A DNA stretch of 5,936 bases from Desulfobacterales bacterium S5133MH16 (GCA_001751005.1 MAXL01000162.1:1-5936); one strand, 5' to 3'. Positions 1-5,700 are shown, counted from the first letter of the stretch. Notes: generated by a model not told the origin, from the letters alone. Program-made: numbers and translations.

Positions 1-109
1 ATTTAGTATAAAACAAATAAGTTTGCATGTCAAAATAAAATGAGCTATACAATTTCCGATTTCGAAACCGTCGAGATCAGTATCCTGTGCAACTTGAAAT
101 CTTATTCTT

Positions 110-2005
110 ATGAAGCCTATCTATATCACTCTAATATTGTTTATCTCTTCTTTTTTCTGGGCATGCGGACCCAGACCCATGCACCTGCCCGAACCTGTAG
201 AATTTCATCCGGGAGACGATTTTTTTTCAAGGGCTGAAAAGATGTTTCAACGAAAAGAATATGGTAATTCCCTTGAAATTTATGACAAATATCTTGCACG
301 TTTTCCTGATGGGTACCGGGCCGCCCAAGCTTTAATGAAAAAAGGATTGATCCATACAGCGTTAGGGGAATATGATAAATCCTATATAGTCTATAACCTC
401 CTGATTGCTAAATATCCTTCCAGCCCTGTTGTTTCGGATGCCAGAGTTGAAATTCTTGTAACCTTCTATAACCAGGGTAAATACAACCAAGTAATCAGCC
501 ATGCAGCCCACGTCCTGGAAGAGAGTTTTTTTAGGGTTCACATTCTCAGAACATACACTCTTGTCGGTGATTCGTATATGGCCATGGGTTCTTCGGCCAA
601 AGCCTTAAATTATTATCTTATGGCATATACAAAAACCAAAAAGCATGAAAAAGAAAAGATAATCTTTAAAATAGAATCTGCCGCCAAGGAGGTTGATCCG
701 GCAATTATAATTTCCCTTTTTATACGCCGTAAAGATGAACTGCCTGTAGAGGATCTCATTTACCGGACGGGACTTAGCAAAGCGGAGTGGAAAAAATATG
801 AGGATACGGTTATCCTGTTATCAGAGTTTATCAAAAGATTTCCGGAAAACGAAAATGTGCAATCGGCAAAAAAATTAATCCAAGATATCAATGAAAAATT
901 TACCTTTAAACATAATATCTTAGGATGTTTACTCCCGCTAAGCGGCCCTTACACAAGTTACGGCAACAAAATATTGAAGTGTATTGAAATGGCCTTGGAT
1001 CAGTTTAATTCCCAGAACAGTCGTTCTTTAATAAAATTGATTGTAAAAGATTCAGAATCTGATCCTGAAAAAGCTGTTCTGGCTGTAAATGAATTGTCCG
1101 AAGAACGGGTTGGGGCTATTCTCGGACCTGTAACGACTCATGAGGCCGCGGCGTTGGAAGCCCAGGAAAAAAGGATACCAATAATTACTCTGGGCCAGAA
1201 AGAAAATATTGCAACGCTGGGAGACTATGTTTTCAGGAATTTCATTACCCCTGAAATGCAGGTACAGGCAATAGTATCGTATGCGATCCAAGTTCTCGAA
1301 ATAAATCGTTTCGCCATTCTTTATCCTGATGACAAATATGGTACGACCTTTATGGGTCTGTTCCAGGATGAAGTTGAGGCTTATGGAGGAGAAGTTATCA
1401 GGGCTGAACCCTATCACCATGACCAAACAGATTTCGCCGAACCCATAAAAAAACTTGCGGAAACCCAAACCAAGCTTCCTGAACAACCCGAAGAAGAAAC
1501 TGAAAATTCAGATTCCGAACCTGCTCTTGATTTTGAAGCCGTCTTTATTCCTGACGGCCCGACCACATCAGGACTCCTAGTACCCCAGCTTGCTTTTTAC
1601 GATGTTGTGGGTGTGCATCTTTTCGGAACCAACCTGTGGCATTCCGACCGCCTAATCGAAATGGCGAAACAATTTATTCAGGGTGCTATAATGGTCGATG
1701 GTTTTTTTGCCGGAAGTAATTCACAAAAAGTAAAGGATTTTGTGGAAATGTTTGAGGAAACTTTCGATGAAAAACCCGGATTTATTGAAGCGGTGGCTTA
1801 TGATACAGCGATGATATTGTTTGACCTGGTCAGCCGAAATGATATTCAATCCAGAAGTGAAATAAAAAATGAAATAATGAACCTTCAAGACTTTCAGGGG
1901 GTAACAGGGACAACTTCCTTTGATAATACCGGCAATGCCCATAAAAAACTTTATCTATTACAAATACAAGGTGATAAATTTATAGAGCTGGAGAACAATT
2001 CATGA
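110..2005 (+). CDS. Lipoprotein with TPR-like helices and a periplasmic-binding-protein (LpoA/Peripla_BP_6-like) domain
   Basis: The 631-residue product begins with a short basic and hydrophobic signal ending in FFWAC, so Cys19 is the likely lipidated residue. The next residue is Gly rather than Asp, which by the E. coli Lol rule favours the outer membrane. Residues about 36-260 are helical and TPR-like (AEKMF..KEYGNSLEIYDKYLARFPD, then further helix pairs). Residues about 268-625 resemble a type 1 periplasmic-binding fold: LGCLLPLSGPYTSYG opens it, followed by GAILGPVTTHEAAA, FAILYPDDKYG and LFGTNLW. An acidic, probably disordered insert lies at about 456-472. The same architecture (TPR plus binding fold) occurs in LpoA, which activates penicillin-binding protein 1A, and many such proteins are annotated 'penicillin-binding protein activator'; ligand binding is the alternative role. 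An in-frame stop at 95-97 leaves ATG 110 as the first start, although its Shine-Dalgarno is poor. The stop overlaps the next start as ATGA. Confidence 0.85.
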   Translation: MKPIYITLILFISSFFWACGPRPMHLPEPVEFHPGDDFFSRAEKMFQRKEYGNSLEIYDKYLARFPDGYRAAQALMKKGLIHTALGEYDKSYIVYNLLIAKYPSSPVVSDARVEILVTFYNQGKYNQVISHAAHVLEESFFRVHILRTYTLVGDSYMAMGSSAKALNYYLMAYTKTKKHEKEKIIFKIESAAKEVDPAIIISLFIRRKDELPVEDLIYRTGLSKAEWKKYEDTVILLSEFIKRFPENENVQSAKKLIQDINEKFTFKHNILGCLLPLSGPYTSYGNKILKCIEMALDQFNSQNSRSLIKLIVKDSESDPEKAVLAVNELSEERVGAILGPVTTHEAAALEAQEKRIPIITLGQKENIATLGDYVFRNFITPEMQVQAIVSYAIQVLEINRFAILYPDDKYGTTFMGLFQDEVEAYGGEVIRAEPYHHDQTDFAEPIKKLAETQTKLPEQPEEETENSDSEPALDFEAVFIPDGPTTSGLLVPQLAFYDVVGVHLFGTNLWHSDRLIEMAKQFIQGAIMVDGFFAGSNSQKVKDFVEMFEETFDEKPGFIEAVAYDTAMILFDLVSRNDIQSRSEIKNEIMNLQDFQGVTGTTSFDNTGNAHKKLYLLQIQGDKFIELENNS

Positions 2006-2256
2006 AAGATAAAAGAGGCCTTTATTATTATCCTTTTCCTCAAAACAAACGGGTTCGCATGTATGTGCGGAAACAAGCGGATATCATTGAATTCCGGCTA
2101 TGGAATCAAGACGATCCAAAGCTCTGGAAGGAGCACGGATGGTTATCCTACGACGCCATATTGCAAGCCACGGATATGCATAAAGGAGGGGATTTTAAAC
2201 CCAAACAGGCCTATGACATCGAAATCGCGAACGCATTGATAAAAGATCAGTCGTGA
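2002..2256 (+). CDS. Small conserved-looking protein of unknown function, coupled to the lipoprotein gene
   Basis: This 84-residue protein is not recognised. Its ATG sits inside the stop of the upstream lipoprotein gene (ATGA at 2002-2005), so it is probably translated by coupling and made in a fixed ratio with it. It has no signal peptide, membrane segment or cysteines. The sequence is rich in aromatic and basic residues near the start (LYYYPFPQNKRVRMYVR) and then has FRLWNQDDPKLWKEHGWLSYDAI, with three Trp. The composition suggests a small folded cytoplasmic protein rather than a spurious frame. The tight overlap and the absence of a competing frame support reality. The function is unknown, and a role with the upstream lipoprotein is only inferred from position. 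It ends 32 bases before the convergent pepA stop. Confidence 0.75.
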   Translation: MKDKRGLYYYPFPQNKRVRMYVRKQADIIEFRLWNQDDPKLWKEHGWLSYDAILQATDMHKGGDFKPKQAYDIEIANALIKDQS

Positions 2257-2288
2257 TGGAACTTAGGGTTAATCTGAATTTTGCATCA

Positions 2289-3758
2289 TCACAACTTATC
2301 CAGTAAATCACAAAGCAGTCGGACCCCAAAGCCTGTGCCGCCGGCACCGCAGTATGCAGATTCCTTTTTGGCGTAAGCCGGACCTGCAATATCGATATGG
2401 GCCCAGCGGGTATCTTTAACAAATTCCGAGAGGAACAGCGCAGCGGTGATCGCGCCACCATAACGGGTGCTGCCCACATTATTCAGATCAGCAAAATCGC
2501 TTTTAAAAAGTTCTTTATACTCTTCAGTCAAAGGCAGACGCCAACAGCCTTCATGGGTCTTCTGGCCGGACAAAATAATGTCTTCTGCCAATTTATCATC
2601 AAAAGAAAAAGTTCCGGCGATCTTTTCGCCCAGAGCCACAACACAGGCCCCGGTCAGCGTGGCCATGTCAATGAGGGTCTGGGGTTTATATTTCTTAATT
2701 CCATAAGAGATGGCATCAATCAATATCAGTCTGCCCTCGGCATCGGTATTCCCTATTTCCACGGTTTTTCCATCATAGCTTTTGATAATGTCTCCCGGGC
2801 GGGAAGCATTTCCTGACGGCATATTTTCTACAATAGGAAGGATGCCGATAACTCTGAATCCGGATTTAAGCTTTGCTGTGGTGATCAGTGTGGCGGCAAC
2901 TGCAGCCGCACCGGACATATCCGACTTCATTTCTTCCATACCTGCCGAAGGCTTCAGGTTGATACCGCCCGAGTCGAACGTTACACCTTTTCCCACCAGT
3001 GCAACTGCTTTTTTAGACCCCTTTGGATTATGTTCCAGAATTACCATTCTGGGCTTGCTCCGGCTCCCGGCCGCAACTGCCATTATTGCGCCGAATTTTT
3101 TCTGTTTCAACTCCTTTTCACCCAACACGGTTACCTTGAGATTCTCTTTTTTGGCCAGCGTAACAATAGACCTGGCAAAACGTTCGGGTCTTTTGTCGTT
3201 AGACGGCGTACTGACCCACTCTCTTGCAAGAATAGTCCCCTGGCAAATAGTGTGAACTCGTGACGACAACCGGCTGTACTTTCTAATTTCATCAGGTTTG
3301 ACAAGAAAATCGATTTTTTTAACCGGGGTATGCTTTTTTTCTTTTTTGTATTTATCAAAAATATGATTCCCCAAATAAGCGCCTTCCAGCATTGCCTCAA
3401 GCAGAGACGTCATTTCCATATTGATTTTTTTTGCCACAGGAACAGCTATCAAAACATTCGAAAGTTTTTTCTTGATTAATGCCTTTACTGCTTTGCCGGT
3501 CGCGGCACGCATCGCCTCCTTGTCGATTTTTTCAAGTTTTCCAAGCCCTATAAAAAACACCCTCTCAGCTTTAACCTCGGCCAGGTCGTAAAAGGTAACC
3601 TCATCATTTTTATCACCCTTGAACTCCTTAAACTTCTTTGCTTTTCTTATAAGGGACATTATAATTTCGTCATCAAAAACAGTTTTATCCTCGCAAACAG
3701 GAATAACCAATGATGCCACTTTTTCTTTTTTAAGATCAACCGACTTTAAATGTATCAT
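2289..3758 (-). CDS. pepA: Leucyl aminopeptidase (cytosol aminopeptidase, peptidase family M17)
   Basis: This metallo-aminopeptidase releases N-terminal residues, preferring Leu-like ones, from peptides in the cytoplasm; family members work as hexamers with two metal ions. The 489-residue length is normal. The C-terminal catalytic domain carries every expected residue: Lys257 and Asp262 in VGKGVTFDSGG, catalytic Lys269 in NLKPS, Asp280 in KSDMSGAA, and Asp339, Glu341 and Arg343 in the signature NTDAEGRL. The spacing of these residues equals that of E. coli PepA (K270, D275, K282, D293, D352, E354, R356) with a constant offset of 13. The N-terminal domain (about 1-160) is Lys-rich and more divergent, as is usual. 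The start is fixed by AAAGGAG four bases before ATG (minus strand). E. coli PepA also binds DNA at cer/carAB; nothing here shows whether this one does. It is transcribed alone, divergently from ssb. Confidence 0.97.
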   Translation of the reverse strand: MIHLKSVDLKKEKVASLVIPVCEDKTVFDDEIIMSLIRKAKKFKEFKGDKNDEVTFYDLAEVKAERVFFIGLGKLEKIDKEAMRAATGKAVKALIKKKLSNVLIAVPVAKKINMEMTSLLEAMLEGAYLGNHIFDKYKKEKKHTPVKKIDFLVKPDEIRKYSRLSSRVHTICQGTILAREWVSTPSNDKRPERFARSIVTLAKKENLKVTVLGEKELKQKKFGAIMAVAAGSRSKPRMVILEHNPKGSKKAVALVGKGVTFDSGGINLKPSAGMEEMKSDMSGAAAVAATLITTAKLKSGFRVIGILPIVENMPSGNASRPGDIIKSYDGKTVEIGNTDAEGRLILIDAISYGIKKYKPQTLIDMATLTGACVVALGEKIAGTFSFDDKLAEDIILSGQKTHEGCWRLPLTEEYKELFKSDFADLNNVGSTRYGGAITAALFLSEFVKDTRWAHIDIAGPAYAKKESAYCGAGGTGFGVRLLCDLLDKL

Positions 3759-3762
3759 GCTT

Positions 3763-3809
3763 CTCCTTTCAGACAGATCCGGATTTTTTACTGTAAATTT
3801 TCCGATCTG
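3763..3809 (-). promoter_or_regulatory. pepA leader hairpin and Shine-Dalgarno
   Basis: On the minus strand a 9-bp stem with one bulged base (arms CAGATCGGA at 3801-3809 and TCCGGATCTG at 3774-3783, loop of 17 bases) ends four bases before the AAAGGAG ribosome site (3763-3769). It lies between the predicted promoter and the start codon, so it would be in the transcript leader. It could affect ribosome access or message stability. No known leader class is recognised. Confidence 0.35.
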
Positions 3810-3837
3810 ATATTATATACTTAAATCTTACTGTCAA
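3810..3837 (-). promoter_or_regulatory. Probable sigma-70 promoter of pepA
   Basis: Reading the minus strand, a perfect TTGACA -35 box (3832-3837) is followed by the overlapping hexamers TATAAT (3812-3817, 14-base spacer) and TAATAT (3810-3815, 16-base spacer). The second has the more usual spacing. The leader to the pepA ATG would be about 45 bases. The exact -10 is ambiguous. Confidence 0.55.
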
Positions 3838-3928
3838 TGAGAATATCTGTTTAATACGATTATCACATCAACTATCCGGGCTATTTTATAATCGATGATC
3901 CGGCAATATTTTCCGGCACCGGATTATC

Positions 3929-3957
3929 TTGACATTATAAACAGTTGTTTATATCTA
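3929..3957 (+). promoter_or_regulatory. Probable ssb promoter with an operator-like palindrome in the spacer
   Basis: A perfect TTGACA lies at 3929-3934. Candidate -10 boxes are TATATC (3950-3955, 15-base spacer, 4 of 6 matches) and TATCTA (3952-3957, 17-base spacer, 3 of 6). The spacer is filled by a perfect palindrome, TATAAACA at 3936-3943 and TGTTTATA at 3946-3953, separated by GT. A dimeric regulator bound here would block polymerase, so this looks like a repressor operator. It does not match the E. coli LexA box (CTGT-N8-ACAG), and no regulator is assigned. Confidence 0.5.
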
Positions 3958-4019
3958 TCAAACAGAAATTTTATTTTATAACCGCTTAATCAAAGGTCTC
4001 AAAAAAATGGAGGTACAAT

Positions 4020-4448
4020 ATGGCAGGAATCAACAAAGTAATCCTGATCGGCAATCTTGGAAGAGATCCTGAAGTTCGTTATACACCAGATGGAACTGCC
4101 GTTGCCAATTTCACCATAGCCACATCTGAGAGATGGAAAGATAAAAATACAGGAGAAATGCAAGAACGTACAGAATGGCATCGTATTGTTGCCTGGCGTA
4201 AACTTGGTGAAATATGCGGTGAATACCTTTCAAAGGGCAAACAGGTTTACATTGAAGGTCGAATTCAGACGAGATCATGGGAAAAGGATGGGGTTACAAG
4301 ATATACTACTGAGATTATTGCATCCGATATGAAAATGCTGGGTACAAAAGGTGATGCCGATACATACAGACCCCCCGAACCTTCACAGACTCCGGAATCC
4401 TCGGGGCCGTCACTTCCGGACAAACAGGATGATGATATCCCTTTTTAG
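4020..4448 (+). CDS. ssb: Single-stranded DNA-binding protein SSB
   Basis: SSB coats single-stranded DNA during replication, recombination and repair, normally as a homotetramer. The 142-residue product has a complete OB fold at about 1-108, opening NKVILIGNLGRDPEVRYTPDG and including TEWHRIVAW and QVYIEGRIQTRSW. The stacking residues correspond to E. coli: Trp39, Trp53 and Trp87 match W40, W54 and W88, and Trp59 takes the place of F60. Residues about 109-136 form a short Pro/Ser-rich flexible linker. The protein ends DDDIPF, the acidic tip that recruits partner repair and replication proteins, so the gene is full length. A strong GGAGGT (4009-4014) sits five bases before the ATG. The gene is divergent from pepA and has no co-directional intact neighbour. 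A palindrome in its promoter suggests regulation. Confidence 0.97.
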   Translation: MAGINKVILIGNLGRDPEVRYTPDGTAVANFTIATSERWKDKNTGEMQERTEWHRIVAWRKLGEICGEYLSKGKQVYIEGRIQTRSWEKDGVTRYTTEIIASDMKMLGTKGDADTYRPPEPSQTPESSGPSLPDKQDDDIPF

Positions 4449-4459
4449 TCATTAAACGC

Positions 4460-4490
4460 TGATTTCTTGTGTTTTTATGTCAAAAAATCA
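4460..4490 (+). terminator. Weak hairpin after ssb, possible terminator
   Basis: Arms TGATTTCTTG (4460-4469) and CAAAAAATCA (4481-4490) form a 10-bp stem with one mismatch around an 11-base loop, starting 11 bases after the ssb stop. The stem is AT-rich and no T-run follows it, so it is a poor intrinsic terminator. It may only protect the message 3' end. Confidence 0.25.
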
Positions 4491-4569
4491 AATGAGTTCC
4501 CCTGTTAAATAATGCTTCGCATTAAATCTACGATTAAGGATTTCCGCAGTATAAGCACGCGGGTAAAAC

Positions 4570-4743
4570 ATAAAACAAGAAGCCTATCGGCTGTTAGATA
4601 ACTTGCCGAATAAAGCGACATGGGATGATTTAATGTGCCAAATCTATGTTCGTTAGGCCAACGAAGCGGGCCTAAAAGACAGCGACGAAGGCCGAACGGT
4701 TGAGGTCAAGGAAGTACGCAAAAGATTTGGATTGACCAAATGA
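4570..4743 (+). pseudogene. Broken antitoxin gene of a type II toxin-antitoxin pair
   Basis: Read through one stop, this frame encodes a 57-codon protein with the pattern of a common short antitoxin family partnered with RelE/ParE toxins: LLDNLPNKATWDDLM, then QIYVR, then EAGLKDSDEGRTVEV and KEVRKRFGL. Two lesions are visible. The expected start is ATA (4570-4572) instead of ATG, with no ribosome site before it and an in-frame TAA just upstream (4564-4566). The codon after QIYVR, where I expect Gln, is TAG (4654-4656), a single-base change from CAG. The rest is in frame and reads to TGA at 4741-4743, so decay is recent. Its end overlaps the ATG of the toxin remnant (ATGA), the usual antitoxin-toxin arrangement. 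The family assignment is from pattern memory; the lesions are seen directly. Confidence 0.72.
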
Positions 4744-4780
4744 GGGTTCATTGGACAGAGAACACCATTGGGAATCTTGT
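4740..4780 (+). pseudogene. Stub of a RelE/ParE-family toxin gene (first ~13 codons only)
   Basis: The ATG at 4740 overlaps the antitoxin remnant's stop and opens MRVHWTENTIGNL. This matches the usual beginning of ParE/RelE toxins (M-[RK]-[VI]-x-W-T-x-x-A-[IV]-x-x-L). Beyond about codon 13 the frame stays open but no longer looks like the toxin: it enters the imperfect palindrome that begins at GTTAAC (4779-4784). About 85% of a normal ~95-residue toxin is therefore missing, and no catalytic C-terminal part appears elsewhere in the window. The open frame to 5015 is a chance fusion of the stub with repeat sequence. The identification rests on few residues plus the ATGA overlap with an antitoxin-like gene. 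Confidence 0.6.
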
Positions 4781-4837
4781 TAACACTGCGCTTCAGCGGC
4801 GCGGTTTTACGCGTCCGCCTAAAGAGCAATGTTATGC
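4778..4837. repeat. 60-base imperfect hairpin resembling an integron attC site
   Basis: TAACA (4781-4785) pairs with TGTTA (4830-4834). Inside, the arms pair as TGC, CTT, AG, CGG and CGCG around loop GTTTTA, about 20 bp in all, interrupted by three mismatches and two single-base bulges. Integron attC sites have this shape: an imperfect stem with extrahelical bases, an outer ...AAC box and an outer GTT... box, and a length near 60 for the shortest ones. The right box GTTATGC (4831-4837) departs from GTTRRRY at one base, and the left box TGTTAAC departs more from RYYYAAC. No integrase or second attC is in the window. A REP-like palindrome is the alternative. Confidence 0.4.
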
Positions 4838-4847
4838 TCTGTTTTTA
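4823..4847 (+). terminator. Terminator-like hairpin followed by a T-run
   Basis: AGAGCA (4823-4828) and TGCTCT (4835-4840) form a perfect 6-bp stem with loop ATGTTA, followed by GTTTTTA. This fits a weak plus-strand intrinsic terminator that would close the lost toxin-antitoxin or cassette unit. It shares bases with the right side of the attC-like hairpin, so only one of the two can form in a given molecule. Confidence 0.35.
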
Positions 4848-4872
4848 TCATCCGGGAGTTCTAATAATCGGA

Positions 4873-5052
4873 AGAACGAGGGGTCTTCATTCTTGACAGA
4901 ATATGTCAGCTGCCGAAAGTTAGTCATTTGTAAAGAATGTACGAATTTGAGATATCGTACTCTTAAAACACAATCCTTTGAGTGTGAAGAATTAAGACCT
5001 GCCTCGTTGTCTTGACTTTTAGAACTGTCAAGAATGAAGACCCCTTTGTTCT
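4873..5052. mobile_element. MITE-like non-coding element with perfect 20-bp terminal inverted repeats
   Basis: GGGGTCTTCATTCTTGACAG at 4880-4899 recurs as its exact reverse complement at 5025-5044. Outside these, AGAAC (4873-4877) and GTTCT (5048-5052) continue the symmetry after a short indel, giving 165 to 180 bp. No transposase fits inside. The interior holds three further stems: TGACA/TGTCA (4894-4908), GTACGA/TCGTAC (4939-4960) and TCTTGAC/GTCAAGA (5010-5033). This is the form of a miniature inverted-repeat element moved by a transposase elsewhere. The hairpin-rich ends would also fit REP-associated (Y1) transposases. I find no clear target duplication. A structured RNA is the less likely alternative. 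Confidence 0.65.
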
Positions 5053-5065
5053 GCATCAAAGGGGT
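5040..5065 (-). terminator. Probable tatA transcription terminator
   Basis: ACCCCTTTG (5040-5048) and CAAAGGGGT (5057-5065) form a perfect 9-bp stem with an 8-base loop, 17 bases past the tatA stop on the minus strand. The minus-strand sequence after it, CTTCATTCTT, is only partly T-rich, so termination may be incomplete. The distal arm and tail coincide with the right inverted repeat of the MITE-like element. Confidence 0.5.
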
Positions 5066-5082
5066 ATCAACAGGGGGTTTTG

Positions 5083-5265
5083 TTACGATTCTTTGTTTTC
5101 TTCAATCTTGTCAGGCTCTTTTTTTTCAGGTTCTGAGGTAGCGCCTTTGAAATTTCTTATGGCTTTACCCATGCCCGCCCCTATTTCCGGAAGCTTGCCG
5201 GCGCCAAAAATAATCAGAATGATAACAAGTATTATAATAAGTTCCGGCATTCCGATTCCAAACAT
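5083..5265 (-). CDS. tatA: Sec-independent (twin-arginine) translocase subunit TatA
   Basis: TatA oligomerises in the inner membrane with TatBC to let folded, often cofactor-containing, proteins with twin-arginine signals cross. The 60-residue product has the full family plan: a short periplasmic N terminus (MFGIGMPE), one transmembrane helix at about 9-19 (LIIILVIILII), the FG hinge at Phe20-Gly21, an amphipathic helix at about 24-40 (KLPEIGAGMGKAIRNFK) containing Phe39, and a charged Glu/Lys-rich tail. It is short, but TatA rather than TatB is favoured by the lack of the long acidic coiled tail and by the KLPEIG hinge region. AGGAGG overlaps the stop of the upstream gene, five bases before ATG. 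It is the second gene of a two-gene operon; tatB and tatC are not in the window. Confidence 0.94.
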   Translation of the reverse strand: MFGIGMPELIIILVIILIIFGAGKLPEIGAGMGKAIRNFKGATSEPEKKEPDKIEENKES

Positions 5266-5270
5266 ACAAT

Positions 5271-5277
5271 CCTCCTA
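5271..5277 (-). promoter_or_regulatory. tatA Shine-Dalgarno embedded in the preceding stop codon
   Basis: Reading the minus strand, TAGGAGG joins the TAG stop of the zinc-ribbon gene (5275-5277) to a near-perfect ribosome site, five bases before the tatA ATG. This implies that ribosomes finishing the first gene can restart on tatA. Confidence 0.8.
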
Positions 5278-5688
5278 ATTTTTGGGCCTCGTTTCTCTGA
5301 GTTCATTCAAAAGCCGCCTAAACTCTTTTGATTTTAAATAACGATCAATAACACTTTGATAATCTACCCATTTATTCCAGACTTCAATCCAGTCCTGATT
5401 GTGCCAGTAACATTCAGGATTAACCTTGCCTTGCAGCCGTTCGATGTAATCGGCATATTCTTCAGAGCAGCTTTCGCAAAATCGGTAGGGAACCTTCAGA
5501 TCGCCGGCAGGTCCTACCTTGCTTTTTTGATCATGGCCGATCTGCGTACCACATTTTTCACATTTGAAAATGCACTGGGTGCACTGAAAAATCTTTTGAA
5601 CCGCCAAAATCTTTCGCTTTCTGATTATTTCAGCTTTTTTTTCTTTGGTATGCTGTAGTTTGTCGTCAAGTTGAATGATTTTAGTCAC
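5275..5688 (-). CDS. Three-CXXC zinc-ribbon-like protein of unknown function, first gene of the tatA operon
   Basis: The 137-residue protein is not a family I can name. It begins with a Lys/Glu-rich, probably coiled helix (about 8-30). Three CXXC pairs follow, Cys36/Cys39, Cys43/Cys46 (CEKCGTQIG) and Cys71/Cys74 (RFCESCSEEYADYI), plus a lone Cys93. Cys43/46 with Cys71/74 would make a standard four-Cys zinc ribbon. The C-terminal part has many aromatic and charged residues (CYWHNQDWIEVWNKWVDYQ) and is probably helical. There is no signal peptide or membrane segment, so it is likely cytoplasmic. The start is GTG at 5688: AAAAGGG lies five bases before it, an in-frame stop is at 5722-5724, and there is no other Met in the protein. 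Nine bases separate it from tatA. A role in Tat export or in handling Tat substrates is only a guess from position. Confidence 0.82.
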   Translation of the reverse strand: MTKIIQLDDKLQHTKEKKAEIIRKRKILAVQKIFQCTQCIFKCEKCGTQIGHDQKSKVGPAGDLKVPYRFCESCSEEYADYIERLQGKVNPECYWHNQDWIEVWNKWVDYQSVIDRYLKSKEFRRLLNELRETRPKN

Positions 5689-5693
5689 GGCAA

Positions 5694-5700
5694 CCCTTTT
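5694..5700 (-). promoter_or_regulatory. Ribosome site that fixes a GTG start
   Basis: AAAAGGG on the minus strand lies five bases before GTG 5688. No ATG is available in that frame between this point and the upstream in-frame stop, so the GTG is the best start for the zinc-ribbon gene. Confidence 0.6.

Larger units (their letters stand above)
4449..5082. other. Gene-free interval of remnants and structured repeats between ssb and tatA
   Basis: None of the open frames in these 634 bases looks like an intact gene. The interval contains, in order: a weak AT-rich hairpin after ssb, a small hairpin at 4510-4524 (TAATGC, TTC, GCATTA), a broken antitoxin gene, a toxin stub, an attC-like hairpin overlapping a terminator-like hairpin, a MITE-like element with 20-bp inverted ends, and the tatA terminator. 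Stretches 4491-4569 (apart from the small hairpin) and 5066-5082 show nothing more. Confidence 0.8.

Noticed and set aside
22..51. Possible promoter for the lipoprotein gene (TTTGCA, 18 bases, TATACA)
   Set aside because: Each box matches only four of six consensus bases in a very AT-rich stretch, and the gene could be read from outside the window.
40..237. Open frame of 65 codons at the left edge
   Set aside because: It overlaps the lipoprotein start in another frame, and its second half is a shadow of the signal-peptide region with no family resemblance.
2253..2292. GTGATG and CATCAC between the convergent genes as a shared terminator
   Set aside because: Six-base arms 28 bases apart with no adjacent T-run in either direction are too weak.
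2397..3255. Several plus-strand open frames across pepA
   Set aside because: They are antisense shadows of an intact, motif-complete aminopeptidase gene.
3898..3924. ATCCGG and CCGGAT upstream of the ssb -35 box as a hairpin
   Set aside because: A six-base stem with a 15-base loop, where an intervening CCGG gives competing pairings, is not distinguishable from chance here.
4740..5015. 91-codon open frame as a real gene
   Set aside because: Only the first ~13 codons look like a toxin. The rest runs through the attC-like hairpin and the left part of the MITE-like element, so the frame is a chance fusion.
4832..5059. 75-codon minus-strand open frame
   Set aside because: It lies almost wholly within the inverted-repeat element, has no ribosome site, and has no protein-like features.
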